Part shown: piece after piece, positions 35,846 to 44,906 of the stretch
Numbering within the stretch: position 1 is the stretch's first letter
Layout: every line of letters begins with the position of its first letter
Source of the DNA: Gordonia hongkongensis
GTDB taxonomy: Bacteria; Actinomycetota; Actinomycetes; Mycobacteriales; Mycobacteriaceae
Direction: 5' to 3'
DNA: 64,000 nt
Assembly (NCBI RefSeq): GCF_023078355.1
Contig: NZ_CP095552.1
Span: forward strand, 4,154,001-4,218,000
The notes under the pieces: model-generated
What the model saw: the letters and a program-made list of their open reading frames with translations, nothing else
What the model was told of the DNA's origin: nothing
The model's database searches: none
Translations under genes and position numbers: made by a program

Positions 35846-37090
35846 ATGTCCTCGATCACCGAGCTCCGCGACACCCTCATTGGTCTGCAACCCCCGCCCG
35901 ACGACGGGAGTGGTCGCCTGGTAGTCGAGCGACTCGACGGACTACGCGTGCTGCGCAACGTCCTCGATCACCAGATCGCCGTCCACATCGCCCTGTTGGA
36001 GGATTCGGGGGCACCGGCGCGAGCTGGGTCGACGACCCGATCCTGGCTGATCGAGATGGGCCTACCCCCGACGGCCGCGCACCGCGGTGCACGGATCGCC
36101 GCCGGACTGGGATCGTTGCCGAAAGTCGCCGACTGCGCCGCCGACGGGTATCTCGCGGCCGAGTGTGTCGATGCCGTGGTCCGCGGCATCGCGTCCATCG
36201 ACAAACAGGCAGCGCCCGCGCTGACCGACGACGACCTGTCGGCGTTCGAAAGCGAACTACTGGCGCAGGCCTTCTCCGGTGCCACCCCCGCCGAGATCAA
36301 CACTCACGCCCGGAGCATCGCCATGCGGGTCGCCGATGACGATCCGCACGCGGTCGCGCCGGCCGATGATGCGTCGCTGAACACCTTGCACACCAGGGTG
36401 ACCGACGAAGGCCGGGTCGCGATCAGCGCAGACGTCACCGCAGTGATCGGGGAAAAATTCTTGACGATGATCGACGAACGCTCCTGCCCACGCCCCGAAC
36501 CCGACGGCGCCGACGACCGCCGCGATGCCGGCCAACGCCGCGCCGACGGTCTGGAACTCCTGCTCGATCAGGCCGCGATCGGCGCGGCCATGACCACCGC
36601 AGGAGCACCACGCACCCAACTACTGGTCACCATCCCTGCTGACGCTGCCGATCCGGCGCGTCTGCCGTGGGTGGGCGTGGTGTCGGCGTCGACGGCGCGC
36701 CGGTTGTCGTGTGACGGCGCGGTCGCCGAGATCGTCCTCGACGCCGAAGGCGTGCCGCTACGGATGGGAACGACGAAACGACTGTTTCCGCATCACTTAC
36801 GTCAGGCGATCGTCGTGCGGGATGCGTGTTGTGTGAAATGCGGTGCCCCAGCAGCACATACCCAAGTGCATCATCTGGTCCACTGGGCCGACGGCGGACC
36901 GACGGATCTGGACAACGGCTGCCTACTCTGCCAGCGCTGCCACACCCAGGTCCATCACCACGGCTGGGAGGTGGTGATGGGCCCGGACCGGCATCCCTGG
37001 TTGATCCCACCCGCCGACATCGACCCGAAACGCCTCCCCCGACCCGCCTACAATCGGCGCACCATGCGACTCGACGACGCACTCGTCTAA
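35846..37090 (+). CDS. DUF222 / HNH endonuclease signature protein (13E12-type)
   Basis: A 414-residue protein. The N-terminal two-thirds are the DUF222 region common in mycolata (LIEMGLPPTAAHRGARIAAGLGSLPKVADCAADGYLAAECVDAVVRGI). The C-terminus is an HNH nuclease with zinc ligands: CCVKCGAPAAHTQVHHLVHWADGGPTDLDNGCLLCQRCHTQVHH, where the HH and N-x-L-x-C-xx-CH make the beta-beta-alpha-metal core. These genes are multicopy in many actinobacterial genomes and behave like mobile or selfish DNA; their cutting target is unknown. The ATG at 35846 is used; 35798 is an alternative. Repeats lie on both sides. Confidence 0.9.
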   Translation: MSSITELRDTLIGLQPPPDDGSGRLVVERLDGLRVLRNVLDHQIAVHIALLEDSGAPARAGSTTRSWLIEMGLPPTAAHRGARIAAGLGSLPKVADCAADGYLAAECVDAVVRGIASIDKQAAPALTDDDLSAFESELLAQAFSGATPAEINTHARSIAMRVADDDPHAVAPADDASLNTLHTRVTDEGRVAISADVTAVIGEKFLTMIDERSCPRPEPDGADDRRDAGQRRADGLELLLDQAAIGAAMTTAGAPRTQLLVTIPADAADPARLPWVGVVSASTARRLSCDGAVAEIVLDAEGVPLRMGTTKRLFPHHLRQAIVVRDACCVKCGAPAAHTQVHHLVHWADGGPTDLDNGCLLCQRCHTQVHHHGWEVVMGPDRHPWLIPPADIDPKRLPRPAYNRRTMRLDDALV

Positions 37091-37173
37091 CCGTCCCCGC
37101 CGCACCAGACCCTCGGGCATCGACCCCGATGCCACACGATCTTTGACAACTCCACAGTGTGAAACCGAACCCC

Positions 37174-37239
37174 ACCCACCGGGATGCTGCAGCGAAAGGC
37201 AATCACTTGCAATCACTTTCGGTACACATCCCGGTTGGG
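37174..37239. repeat. Nested inverted and direct repeats after the HNH gene
   Basis: ACCGGGATG (37178-37186) pairs with CATCCCGGT (37227-37235). Inside it CGAAAG (37193-37198) pairs with CTTTCG (37216-37221). The loop is made of two head-to-tail copies of GCAATCACTT (37199-37208, 37209-37218). An ACCC/GGGT pair extends the outer stem. It could be a terminator or structured RNA of the HNH gene, or a boundary of the mobile unit. Confidence 0.7.
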
Positions 37240-37373
37240 TCGGGGGCGACCTTGCAATGAAATCCACCGATCTCGCCCTCGACAGCAACCGTTGGCCACG
37301 CGGGTAGGTCAGCCATGGTCGGCCAACACCCACCCCTCAGCTCAGGAAGCACGGAACTTGCGGCTCTGCCGGA

Positions 37374-39104
37374 TCAGGCCGCGGCATCTCCGGAGTCAGT
37401 GCCGGAATCTGAATCGACGCTAGAGTCCGACCCGCTCCCGGGGTCGGTGTCGTCGGAATCCGAGGTGTCGGCATCGGCTCCGTCGGAATCCGAGCTGTCG
37501 GGAGCCGAGACGTCGGGATCGACGCTGTCCGAATCCGGGTTCCCGGAATCCTCGCTGTCGGAGTCCGAGCCGCCCGACTCGGCTGCATCGGCGTCGCCGG
37601 CATCCGAGCCCTCGACGCCGCTGTAGTCGGTGGGCTCTGGCGTCCGGTGCTTGCCGACGTAGGAGTTCTCCGCCGAGCGGTGCTTGCCGACGTAGCTATC
37701 GGCCTCGTCGGTCTCATCGTCGGTGGCGGCCGAATCCGCCGATGTGTCGACGACCGACATGCTCGCGCGCGCCAAAGTGTTCGACGCGCCGGTGTCTATT
37801 GGATCGGTGGCGGGCAGGCCGAACGGGAACTCGTAACTCGGGATGCGGATCACGGGGACGAGTTCGCCGGTGTCGAGTTGCCCGAATTCGATGACCGGCA
37901 GGCCCAGTCGATTCGGCCGGAGCTCGCCGTTGACCTCGACCAGCGGTCGGAAGGTGACGGTCGAACCCAGCCAGTCGACGGTGATCGGAGCCGTGAATCC
38001 GTAATCGCTCGTCAGCCGGAGGAAGTTCCCGCTGAACAGGTCGTAGTCGCCCCCGATGCTCAGGCGGGCGAAGTCCTTGGAAAGCGACATCCAGTCGCCG
38101 TCGAAGTCGATTCCGGAACCACTCAGGGCGCCGGCGAGCAGACCCTCGAGAACGTCGGCGCCGAGTCCGCCGAGAACCCCTCCCGGATCGGCGATCAGCG
38201 CTGTCGGGTCAGTGAGCGCGAACTGGAGTTCGCCGTTCGGTTGCTGCCACCGGAAGTCGAAGGTGCCCAGCACGTTCGCGCAGGCTCCGACGCCGTCGGC
38301 ATAGGCACCGGTGAGGCCGCCATAGCAACCCACGCCCTGGACGCCGGGGATCGTCGTGATCGTCTCGCCGAGGACCGTGACGTCGAGCGGTCCGGTGTTC
38401 CACGCGTGTGCCATCCCGATCAGTGCGAACGACCTCGCCGTCCGTCCGTCACTCGCCCCCGCGGTCGCGATGCTCAGCGGCAGATACGATGTCGCAGTCG
38501 CGTCGCCGCCGCGGTATGCGAGCGCGAACTGGAAACCGTTCCCGCCGACCGTCGCCGAGCCCTCGGTGGCGGGGCCGTCGGTCATCGTCGGCGGCAGGTC
38601 GATGCCGAGAAAGCGGAGGATGTCGCCGAGGACCGAACCGGACACGGTGTCGAACACCTGCTTGACCGGATCGTAGATCGCGACCGGCACCACCTCGATG
38701 CGGTCGGGCAGGACGACGGCGAGTCCGATGCCGCCGAGCTCGGTGCTCGACTGAGAGCAGTCGGCCCCGTCCCGGACGCCGCCGGACAGGCAGCTCTGGA
38801 TGCGCCACTGCTCCGCGATGTCGGCGAGCGCGCCGTTCCCGATCTCGGAGATCAGACTGCCGAGCGGGTTTCCGCTGTTGAAACCGTTCAGCCAGTCGTC
38901 GAGTTCGCCGATCGCCGGTGGTATCACCGCGGCCTCGGCCACCGTCGGCTCCGCGACCTGCCCCGCTCCGATCGCGGCTACGGTCGCCAACGCGGCCGCC
39001 CCCGCGATCGCACGATGCTGCCGCCGCTGCTTCCGGTTCTCGCGTCGAGCGACCTTCTCCGATCGCTGAATTCCGCTGCGCCCCAACCTGGTCATCCGTC
39101 CCAC
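37374..39104 (-). CDS. Secreted protein with Asp/Ser-rich C-terminal repeat tail
   Basis: A 576-residue protein. The long basic start (MGRMTRLGRSGIQRSEKVARRENRKQRRQHR) precedes a hydrophobic stretch (AIAGAAALATVAAIGAG) and a probable AEA cleavage site, so export is likely. The middle about 400 residues are a beta-rich, Gly-rich domain I do not recognise by name, with conserved-looking cysteine pairs (QSCLSGG...DCSQ; VGCYGG...GACANVLG). The last about 110 residues are almost only D, S, G, A, P and E in SDS/DSD runs, preceded by two copies of SYVGKHR. The tail resembles cell-wall spacer regions, but no sortase motif or membrane anchor follows. Confidence 0.75.
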   Translation of the reverse strand: MGRMTRLGRSGIQRSEKVARRENRKQRRQHRAIAGAAALATVAAIGAGQVAEPTVAEAAVIPPAIGELDDWLNGFNSGNPLGSLISEIGNGALADIAEQWRIQSCLSGGVRDGADCSQSSTELGGIGLAVVLPDRIEVVPVAIYDPVKQVFDTVSGSVLGDILRFLGIDLPPTMTDGPATEGSATVGGNGFQFALAYRGGDATATSYLPLSIATAGASDGRTARSFALIGMAHAWNTGPLDVTVLGETITTIPGVQGVGCYGGLTGAYADGVGACANVLGTFDFRWQQPNGELQFALTDPTALIADPGGVLGGLGADVLEGLLAGALSGSGIDFDGDWMSLSKDFARLSIGGDYDLFSGNFLRLTSDYGFTAPITVDWLGSTVTFRPLVEVNGELRPNRLGLPVIEFGQLDTGELVPVIRIPSYEFPFGLPATDPIDTGASNTLARASMSVVDTSADSAATDDETDEADSYVGKHRSAENSYVGKHRTPEPTDYSGVEGSDAGDADAAESGGSDSDSEDSGNPDSDSVDPDVSAPDSSDSDGADADTSDSDDTDPGSGSDSSVDSDSGTDSGDAAA

Positions 39105-39215
39105 CCTCTTCTCCCCGACCGCCCGAGCTGAGTAAGTGAATCATCACGCTCGGTGAACAGATGGTCGATCGGAGGAAATGGCACGAATCGGCGGTTCTGG
39201 TCAGACGTCCCACTC

Positions 39216-40888
39216 CTACCAGCGGTCGCGGTCGAGACCCTGACCGGAGGCACCGGCGTCGGCGGCGCACCCGAATCCCACGACCCAGCGGGCGGGACCG
39301 CTCTCTCCCGCGGCGATCTCGACCTTGCCCAGCATCATCGGCTCGGGCAGGGCGGCCAGGAACTCCCCCAGCGCCGACGGGGCGAGCGTCCACACCTCGC
39401 CGCGAATCGCACGGCCGGCCTCGGGATCGCGGATCAGTCCCGGTTTGGGCGGGGTCGTGTCAAGTGCGACCAGACGGTACGACGGGGTCGTGGTGACCTC
39501 GCCGGCCCACCGGGCACCCCGTTCGCTCAGCTCGTGCGTCAGAGGCCCACCCCGCATGTGCGCCCCGAAGACCGCGAGTTCGATCGCATCGTCGGGCTCC
39601 GCCCAGGAGGGCGCCACCGAGTCGTCACCGACGAAGCGACGTGCCACGTCGACGAGCACGGCGTCGGCATGCGCGACGCCCAGGAACGTGACGCCGAACT
39701 GTGCTGTGCTGCCGTCGTCTTCGACGACCGTCCCGGCCGGCACCGCGAGTCCGCAGAGGTCGAAGAGGTTGCAGAAGTTGGTGTATGTGCCCATCCGCGA
39801 GTTCACGCCCACCGGATCGGCGGCCACCTCGGCGAGCGTCGGGTGCGCCGGCGCGGTCGGGACCATCAGGACCGTCGCATCGCCCCACTGGTCCATCGCC
39901 GCCACCCGGAGGTCCGCGAGACGACGACGGGCGCGCAACAGGTCGACCGCCGAGAAACGGTCCGCCGCACCGATGATGGCCGACACCGTCGGATCGAGGC
40001 CGGCGGCGCCGGGATCGGCAACGGAATCGAGGTACTCCCCCACCGCCTCGTATCGCCGGCGACGAGCGCGTCGTCGTAGAGGAGCCGGGCGGCCTCGAGG
40101 AACGGCGACAGGTCGATGGTCTTGATCATGAGCCCCGCCGCCTCGGCACGATGCACCGCGTCGTCGAACGCGGCGCGCCATCTGTCGTCCAGACCGGGCA
40201 GCTCGGTGGGCACGGCGACGACCGGGCGTTCGGGCGCGGCGTAGGGCATAGACTTCGGGAAGGGGCGTGTCCCAGCGGCTTTCGCCATCACCGCAACCGA
40301 TCGGTCGGCCAGCGCGAGGTCGGCGGCGAAGATGGTGAGGACATCGTAGCTCCGACAGGCGGGTACGACTCCGTCGGTGGAGACGACACCGAGGGTCGGC
40401 TTGACACCGACGATGCCCTGCAGGCCCGCCGGCACCCGACCCGACCCGGCGGTGTCGGTCCCGATGGCGATGTCGGCGAATCCGAGGGCCACCGCCACCG
40501 CCGACCCCGAGCTCGATCCACCCGAGATGCGGTCGGGGCGTCGGGAATCCCGCACCGCACCATAGGGACTGCGCGTACCCACCAGTCCGGTCGCGAACTG
40601 GTCGAGATTGGTCTTGCCCAGCACCACCGCGCCGGCCGCACGCAGGGCGGCGACCGCAGGCGCATCGGCCTTGGGGGTGAAAGCGAAACCGGGACACCCG
40701 GCGGTGGTCGGCAGACCGCCGACGTCGACGTTGTCCTTGACCGCGAGAAGAATGCCCGCCAGCGGGCCGCCGGTCGCGACGGACCGCTCGTATTCGGCAC
40801 GCACCTCGGCCTCGGGCCGGAGCGTGATGAACACCTCCGGACGATCCGCCTCGGCGATCCGCGCGTACACCTCGTCGATCCTGCTCAT
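39216..40888 (-). CDS. atzF: Allophanate hydrolase (AtzF type), broken by one frameshift
   Basis: Two minus-strand frames join near 40055. The first (40888 down) is an amidase-signature domain: VKDNVDVGGLPTTAGCPGFAFTPKADAPAV (catalytic Lys), ISGGSSSGSAVAVALGFADIAIGTDTAGSGRVPAG (Ser-cisSer region with the nucleophile). The second (to 39216) carries VLMVPTAPAHPTLAEVAADP and an AtzF C-terminal domain (FGAHMRGGPLTHELSERGARW, VGFGCAADAG). Inserting one base in a GCCGGCG tract rejoins them into about 556 residues, near the usual 550-600. The enzyme cleaves allophanate to ammonia and CO2. The start overlaps the carboxylase stop by 4 nt. Confidence 0.85.
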
Positions 40889-42954
40889 GCCACCCGCTCC
40901 TCGTCGTCCGCGCTCTCCGACGCTCCGCCGTCGGCCACGCTCACACCGGCCGCCCGCGCAGCGAATTCACCTTGTAACGACCATCTCTCGCGCTCCTCCG
41001 CACGGGCGATCTCCATCGTCTCCCGGCGAGTCGCGATGTCACCGGCGTGCTCGTCGAGGAAGCGCTGATGCGCGGCCAGCGAGAACTCACCGTCGACGAT
41101 CTTCGTGCTGTCGCCGCGCCCGGCGGCGACGTCGGCCCGCATGTCCAAGAGCTCTTCGGCGCTGACCGGATACCAGTGGATTCGATCAAAGAACCGCAGG
41201 AGCCACGGATGTTCGGGATCGAAACCCGGGGCCGGCAACGGATGCCGGTGATTCCACACCTGGGTTGTCCGTCCGACGAACTGATAACCGCCCGGGCCCT
41301 CCATGCCGTAGATGCACAGATAGGCGCCGCCGATACCCACCGCGTTCTCCGGGGTCCAGGTGCGGGCGGGGTTGTACTTGGTCGTGACCAGGCGGTGGCG
41401 TGGATCCAGCGGAACGGCCACCGGCGCACCGAGATAGACGTCGCCGAGGCCGAGCACGAGGTAGCTCGCGTCGAAGACCGTGCGGTACACGTCGTCGACC
41501 GAGTCCAGGCCGTTCATCCGGCGGATGAACTCGATGTTCCACGGACACCACGGGGCGTCGGACCGCACGCCGAGCATGTACCGCTCGATCGCCTCGCGAG
41601 TGGCCGGGTCTTCCCATGAGAGCGGCAGGTGCACCGTGCGGCTCGGCACCACGAGGTCTTCGGCGGCCGGCAGTTGGCTCTCGCATTCGGTCAGCCACTC
41701 CAGCATCTGCGCCTGCGACCACACATCCGGGTCCGCCTTCACCTGCAGGGAGCGGATTCCCGGCGTGAGATCGACCAGCCCGCGCGGCTTCTCGGCGGCG
41801 ATCCGCTCGGCCAGCGCATGCACGCGGGCCCGCAGGGCCAGGTCGAGGTGCATCTCGCCGTACTCGACGAGCACGTTGTCGTCGCCGGACCGGCGGTAGG
41901 TGACGGTGGTCGATCCGTCGGCGGTCGTCGTGGTGCCCAGGATTCCGTTGTCGGCGTCGCCGCCCGACGACAGGACGTCGACGAAGCACGCCCGCCGGCC
42001 CAACCCGACCTCGGCGGGCGAGGCCGCACGGTCACCGCGCACCGCGACGAACCGGATCGTGTCACCCGGCTTCAGCTGGCCGAGCTTCCAGCGCTGCGCG
42101 GTCGTGACCGTCACCGGGCACACGAATCCACCGAGACTCGGGCCGTCCGGGCCGAGCAGAATCGGTGTGTCCCCGGTGAAGTCGAGGGCACCGACCGAGT
42201 AGGCGGTGTCGTGGATGTTCGACGGGTGCAGACCGGCCTCGCCACCGTCGTCGCGCGCCCACCGGGGTTTGGGTCCGATCAGCCGGATACCGGTCCGGTC
42301 GGAGTTGAAGTGCACCTCGTAGTCGGTCGCGAACAGATCGGCGATGTCGTCCTCGGTGAAGAACTCCGGGGCGCCGTGGGGTCCGACGGTCACCGCCAAT
42401 TGCCAGCTGTTGGTGAACGCCGGCTGCTCGTCGGACAGGATGCGCCGAGGCGCGCCGACCGGCGCACCCAGCAACGCGAGATCGTCGCCGGCCACCAGTG
42501 CCCGCCCGTCGAGCCCGCCGAACTTGCCCATGGTGAAGGTGGACCGGCTCCCGAGGTGATCGGCGGCGTCGAACCCGCCCCCCACCGCCAGATACGCCCG
42601 CATGCCGAGCGCACCGATCGATCCGATGTCGAGCACGTCACCTGGTTCGATAGTCAGCGGAACCCATTGCGGTGCAACTGTTCCGTTGATCGTCACCGGG
42701 ACCGGCGCCCCGGTGACGGCCACGACCGCGGACCGGTCGAACCGCAGGGCCGGCCCCATCACTGTGATCTCGAGACCGGCTGCCGTCCCCGGATTGCCGA
42801 CAGCGATGTTGGCGAGCCGGAAGGACAGGTCGTCCATCGGACCGGAGGGGGGTACGCCGACCTTCCAGTACCCGACCCGGCCGGGCCAGTCCTGGATGGT
42901 GGTGAGCGGACCGGACCGCAGTACGGTCACCGCGCCCGTGGTGGTGGCAGACAT
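40885..42954 (-). CDS. Urea/guanidine carboxylase-like protein, carboxyltransferase (KipA-KipI) half only
   Basis: The ATG at 42954 gives 689 residues. Residues 1-300 are the AHS2/KipA-like domain (LTTIQDWPGRVGYWKVGVPPSGPMDDLSFRLANIAVGNP). Residues of about 400-610 are the AHS1/KipI-like domain (VEYGEMHLDLALRARVHALAERI, WNIEFIRRMNGLD, GAYLCIYGMEGPGGYQFVGRTTQVWN). Full-length urea carboxylases of about 1200 residues also carry a biotin carboxylase domain before and a biotinyl domain after these. Both are missing here, and neither is encoded within the window. Either they act in trans or the protein does different chemistry. A longer reading to 43281 has no likeness. Confidence 0.85.
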   Translation of the reverse strand: MSATTTGAVTVLRSGPLTTIQDWPGRVGYWKVGVPPSGPMDDLSFRLANIAVGNPGTAAGLEITVMGPALRFDRSAVVAVTGAPVPVTINGTVAPQWVPLTIEPGDVLDIGSIGALGMRAYLAVGGGFDAADHLGSRSTFTMGKFGGLDGRALVAGDDLALLGAPVGAPRRILSDEQPAFTNSWQLAVTVGPHGAPEFFTEDDIADLFATDYEVHFNSDRTGIRLIGPKPRWARDDGGEAGLHPSNIHDTAYSVGALDFTGDTPILLGPDGPSLGGFVCPVTVTTAQRWKLGQLKPGDTIRFVAVRGDRAASPAEVGLGRRACFVDVLSSGGDADNGILGTTTTADGSTTVTYRRSGDDNVLVEYGEMHLDLALRARVHALAERIAAEKPRGLVDLTPGIRSLQVKADPDVWSQAQMLEWLTECESQLPAAEDLVVPSRTVHLPLSWEDPATREAIERYMLGVRSDAPWCPWNIEFIRRMNGLDSVDDVYRTVFDASYLVLGLGDVYLGAPVAVPLDPRHRLVTTKYNPARTWTPENAVGIGGAYLCIYGMEGPGGYQFVGRTTQVWNHRHPLPAPGFDPEHPWLLRFFDRIHWYPVSAEELLDMRADVAAGRGDSTKIVDGEFSLAAHQRFLDEHAGDIATRRETMEIARAEERERWSLQGEFAARAAGVSVADGGASESADDEERVA

Positions 42955-43013
42955 GATAGTGGGTTCCTCGTCGGAGTCAGGCGACGCCCGGGGGGCGTGG
43001 AGGTGAACGGAGG

Positions 43014-43694
43014 TCAGGACGGCCGGGTGACGATGACGCGCACCGCCGTCGGATCGAATCCGTTGCAGGGGTTGTTGATCTGCGGGCAGTTCGAGATGAG
43101 CACGAGGGTGTCGACCTCGGCGCGCAGCGCCAGTCGCTTGCCGGGGGCGGACAACCCATCGACGATCCCCAGCGAGCCGTCGGGATCGACGGGGACGTTC
43201 ATGAAGAAGTTGACGTTGCCGACGAGGTCGGCCTTGCCGAGGCCGTGCCGGCTGCCCTCGATGAGGAAGTTCTCGACGCATGCGTGCTGGTGCTTGGTGT
43301 GGTGGCCGTAGCGCAGCGTGTTGGATTCCTGCGAGCAGGCGCCGCCGAGGGTGTCGTGGTTGCCGACCTCGTCGGCGACGATCGTCATCAGCGGAGTGGA
43401 GTCGTGGTCACGGATCACGCTGCCGGTGGTGAGGAAGATGTTGCCCTGCGCGGCGATCGTCGCCTGGGCCGAATACCGCTGGGCAGTGTCGGCGGCGGCG
43501 TAGAACAGCGTGTCGACGGCCTGGTTGCCGTGCAGGTCGACGATGGTCAGCACGTCGCCGGCGGCGACGACGCCCGACCACGGAGCCCGGTCGCCCACAT
43601 GCGCGTCGTCGACGACGGCGCCGGGGACGAGAGCGAGTTCGGCGGCGGGCGCCGAGGCGAAATCGGTGATGAGTGCGGTGTTTGTCTCGGTCAC
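43014..43694 (-). CDS. DUF1989 urea-amidolyase-associated protein (UAAP2 / carboxyguanidine deiminase subunit type)
   Basis: A 226-residue DUF1989 protein with GDVLTIVDLHGNQAVDTLFYAAADTAQRYSAQATIAAQGNIFLTTGSVIRDHDSTPLMTIVAD. Metal-ligand-type Cys/His residues follow in GGACSQESNTLRYGHHTKHQHACVENFLIE, and a final LVLISNCPQINNPCNGFDPTAVRV. UAAP1/UAAP2 pairs next to urea-carboxylase genes have been shown to be the two subunits of carboxyguanidine deiminase (CgdA/CgdB), which turns carboxyguanidine into allophanate. It lies 59 nt upstream of the carboxylase and 27 nt downstream of its partner. Confidence 0.85.
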   Translation of the reverse strand: MTETNTALITDFASAPAAELALVPGAVVDDAHVGDRAPWSGVVAAGDVLTIVDLHGNQAVDTLFYAAADTAQRYSAQATIAAQGNIFLTTGSVIRDHDSTPLMTIVADEVGNHDTLGGACSQESNTLRYGHHTKHQHACVENFLIEGSRHGLGKADLVGNVNFFMNVPVDPDGSLGIVDGLSAPGKRLALRAEVDTLVLISNCPQINNPCNGFDPTAVRVIVTRPS

Positions 43695-43721
43695 GATGGG
43701 TGGTCCTCTCTGTGGGTCGGC

Positions 43722-44573
43722 TCAGTGATGAGCCGCGGCCCAGACGTCTTCGGAGTTGGCGACCGCGCGCTGGTACTCGGGGTCGGTGCCGGCGACCTCG
43801 GCCAGCAGCGTGTCGAGGTCGCTCTTCGCCTGCCACGCCAGCACTTCCAGCGAGGTGGTGTCGAAATGCGGCGACGGGTCGAGCGGATGCGCGGTGTTGG
43901 CGATCGCGACTGTGCACGACAGATGCAGGATCAGATCGACCGAACGCCCGGGGCCCGCGCTGCCGGTCGAGCGCAGTGTCCCGTCGGCGTCGACGGTGAC
44001 GCCGTGGAAGAACGACAGCGACGGCGCCACATCCGTGGGTGTCAGACCGTGCTTCGCGGCCGCGAGCGTGAACAGCTCACGTCCGGCCGGACTACCCGAA
44101 TGCACCTCCCCGGCTCCGTATCTCGCGGTATTGCCCGCGAGGGTCGAGGTACCGCACAGGGCGTCGTGGTGACCGGAGTCGTCGGCGACCACGGTCGCGA
44201 GCACGCGGCCCTGATCGCTGAGGAGCGGATGACCCGCACCCAGGTACGCCTGCCACGGGACCTTCACGGTGTCGGCGACGTTGAGACGCTCCCACGGCGT
44301 GTCGGCGCGCCAGAGCAGCAGATGGGCGCAGGCCGCGCCGGCCACATCGGTGAGCCGCAACCGAGTCCCCCGTGCCAGGACCTTGCTGGTGTAGCGGCCA
44401 CCGGGCACCGTCTCCGCCCAGGTCAGCGAGGTGAGCGGGACGTCTGCGGGCGGGTTGGGCCAGGCCGATGGCGGCACCACCGGCATGCTGTCGGTGATGG
44501 CACCGGCCTGCGCACGGGCGTGTTCGCGGGCGCCGATGGTGGTGCCGGTACCCGCCGCGGTGATCGTGCTCAT
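43722..44573 (-). CDS. DUF1989 urea-amidolyase-associated protein (UAAP1 / carboxyguanidine deiminase subunit type)
   Basis: A 283-residue DUF1989 protein. The core reads LARGTRLRLTDVAGAACAHLLLWRADTPWERLNVADTVKVPWQAYLGAGHPLLSDQGRVLATVVADDSGHHDALCGTST, with the Cys/His metal site in HHDALCGTS. It continues with FFHGVTVDADGTLRSTGSAGPGRSVDLILHLSCTVAIANTAHPLDP. It is the larger partner of the UAAP pair, probably acting on carboxyguanidine or a related compound. It starts after an AAGGAG site. A 36-bp repeat array lies in the gap to the permease gene. Confidence 0.85.
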   Translation of the reverse strand: MSTITAAGTGTTIGAREHARAQAGAITDSMPVVPPSAWPNPPADVPLTSLTWAETVPGGRYTSKVLARGTRLRLTDVAGAACAHLLLWRADTPWERLNVADTVKVPWQAYLGAGHPLLSDQGRVLATVVADDSGHHDALCGTSTLAGNTARYGAGEVHSGSPAGRELFTLAAAKHGLTPTDVAPSLSFFHGVTVDADGTLRSTGSAGPGRSVDLILHLSCTVAIANTAHPLDPSPHFDTTSLEVLAWQAKSDLDTLLAEVAGTDPEYQRAVANSEDVWAAAHH

Positions 44574-44612
44574 TCGGAACTCCTTGTTGTAGATGGTGTT
44601 CGGGTGCCACCC

Positions 44613-44880
44613 TGCTCCCTGAGGAGCGAGCTTGCGAGGGTCTCCCCCTGCTCCCTGAGGAGCGAGCTTGCGAGCGTCTCCCCCTGCTCCCTGAGGAGCG
44701 AGCTTGCGAGCGTCTCCCCCTGCTCCCTGAGGAGCGAGCTTGCGAGCGTCTCCCCCTGCTCCCTGAGGAGCGAGCTTGCGAGCGTCACGAAGGGTCTTCG
44801 CAACTCGTCTCGCCAGGCCCCTTCGTGACGCGCCCTCCGCAAGCTCCGGGCGCTCCTCAGGGAGCAGTGGTTGTGCGGTT
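44613..44880. repeat. 36-bp direct repeat x5 with hairpin and inverted end copy
   Basis: Five units beginning TGCTCCCTGAGGAGCGAGC start at 44613, 44649, 44685, 44721 and 44757, an exact 36-bp period. The unit ends GCGAGCGTCTCCCCC. The last unit ends instead in GCGTCACGAAGGG (44782-44794), which pairs perfectly over 13 bp with CCCTTCGTGACGC (44819-44831). An inverted copy of the longer unit type (GGGCGCTCCTCAGGGAGCAG near 44848-44867) closes the element. A period of 36 keeps frame, so it reads through as a 12-residue peptide repeat on the plus strand, which I regard as chance. Confidence 0.95.
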
Positions 44881-44906
44881 CTTTCGGATTAGGGAGCAAG
44901 GGGGCA

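Noticed and set aside
44613..44793. 36-bp direct repeats as a CRISPR array
   Set aside because: The units are contiguous with no spacers, and no cas genes are present. The same sequence occurs as single copies elsewhere, including inside a gene.
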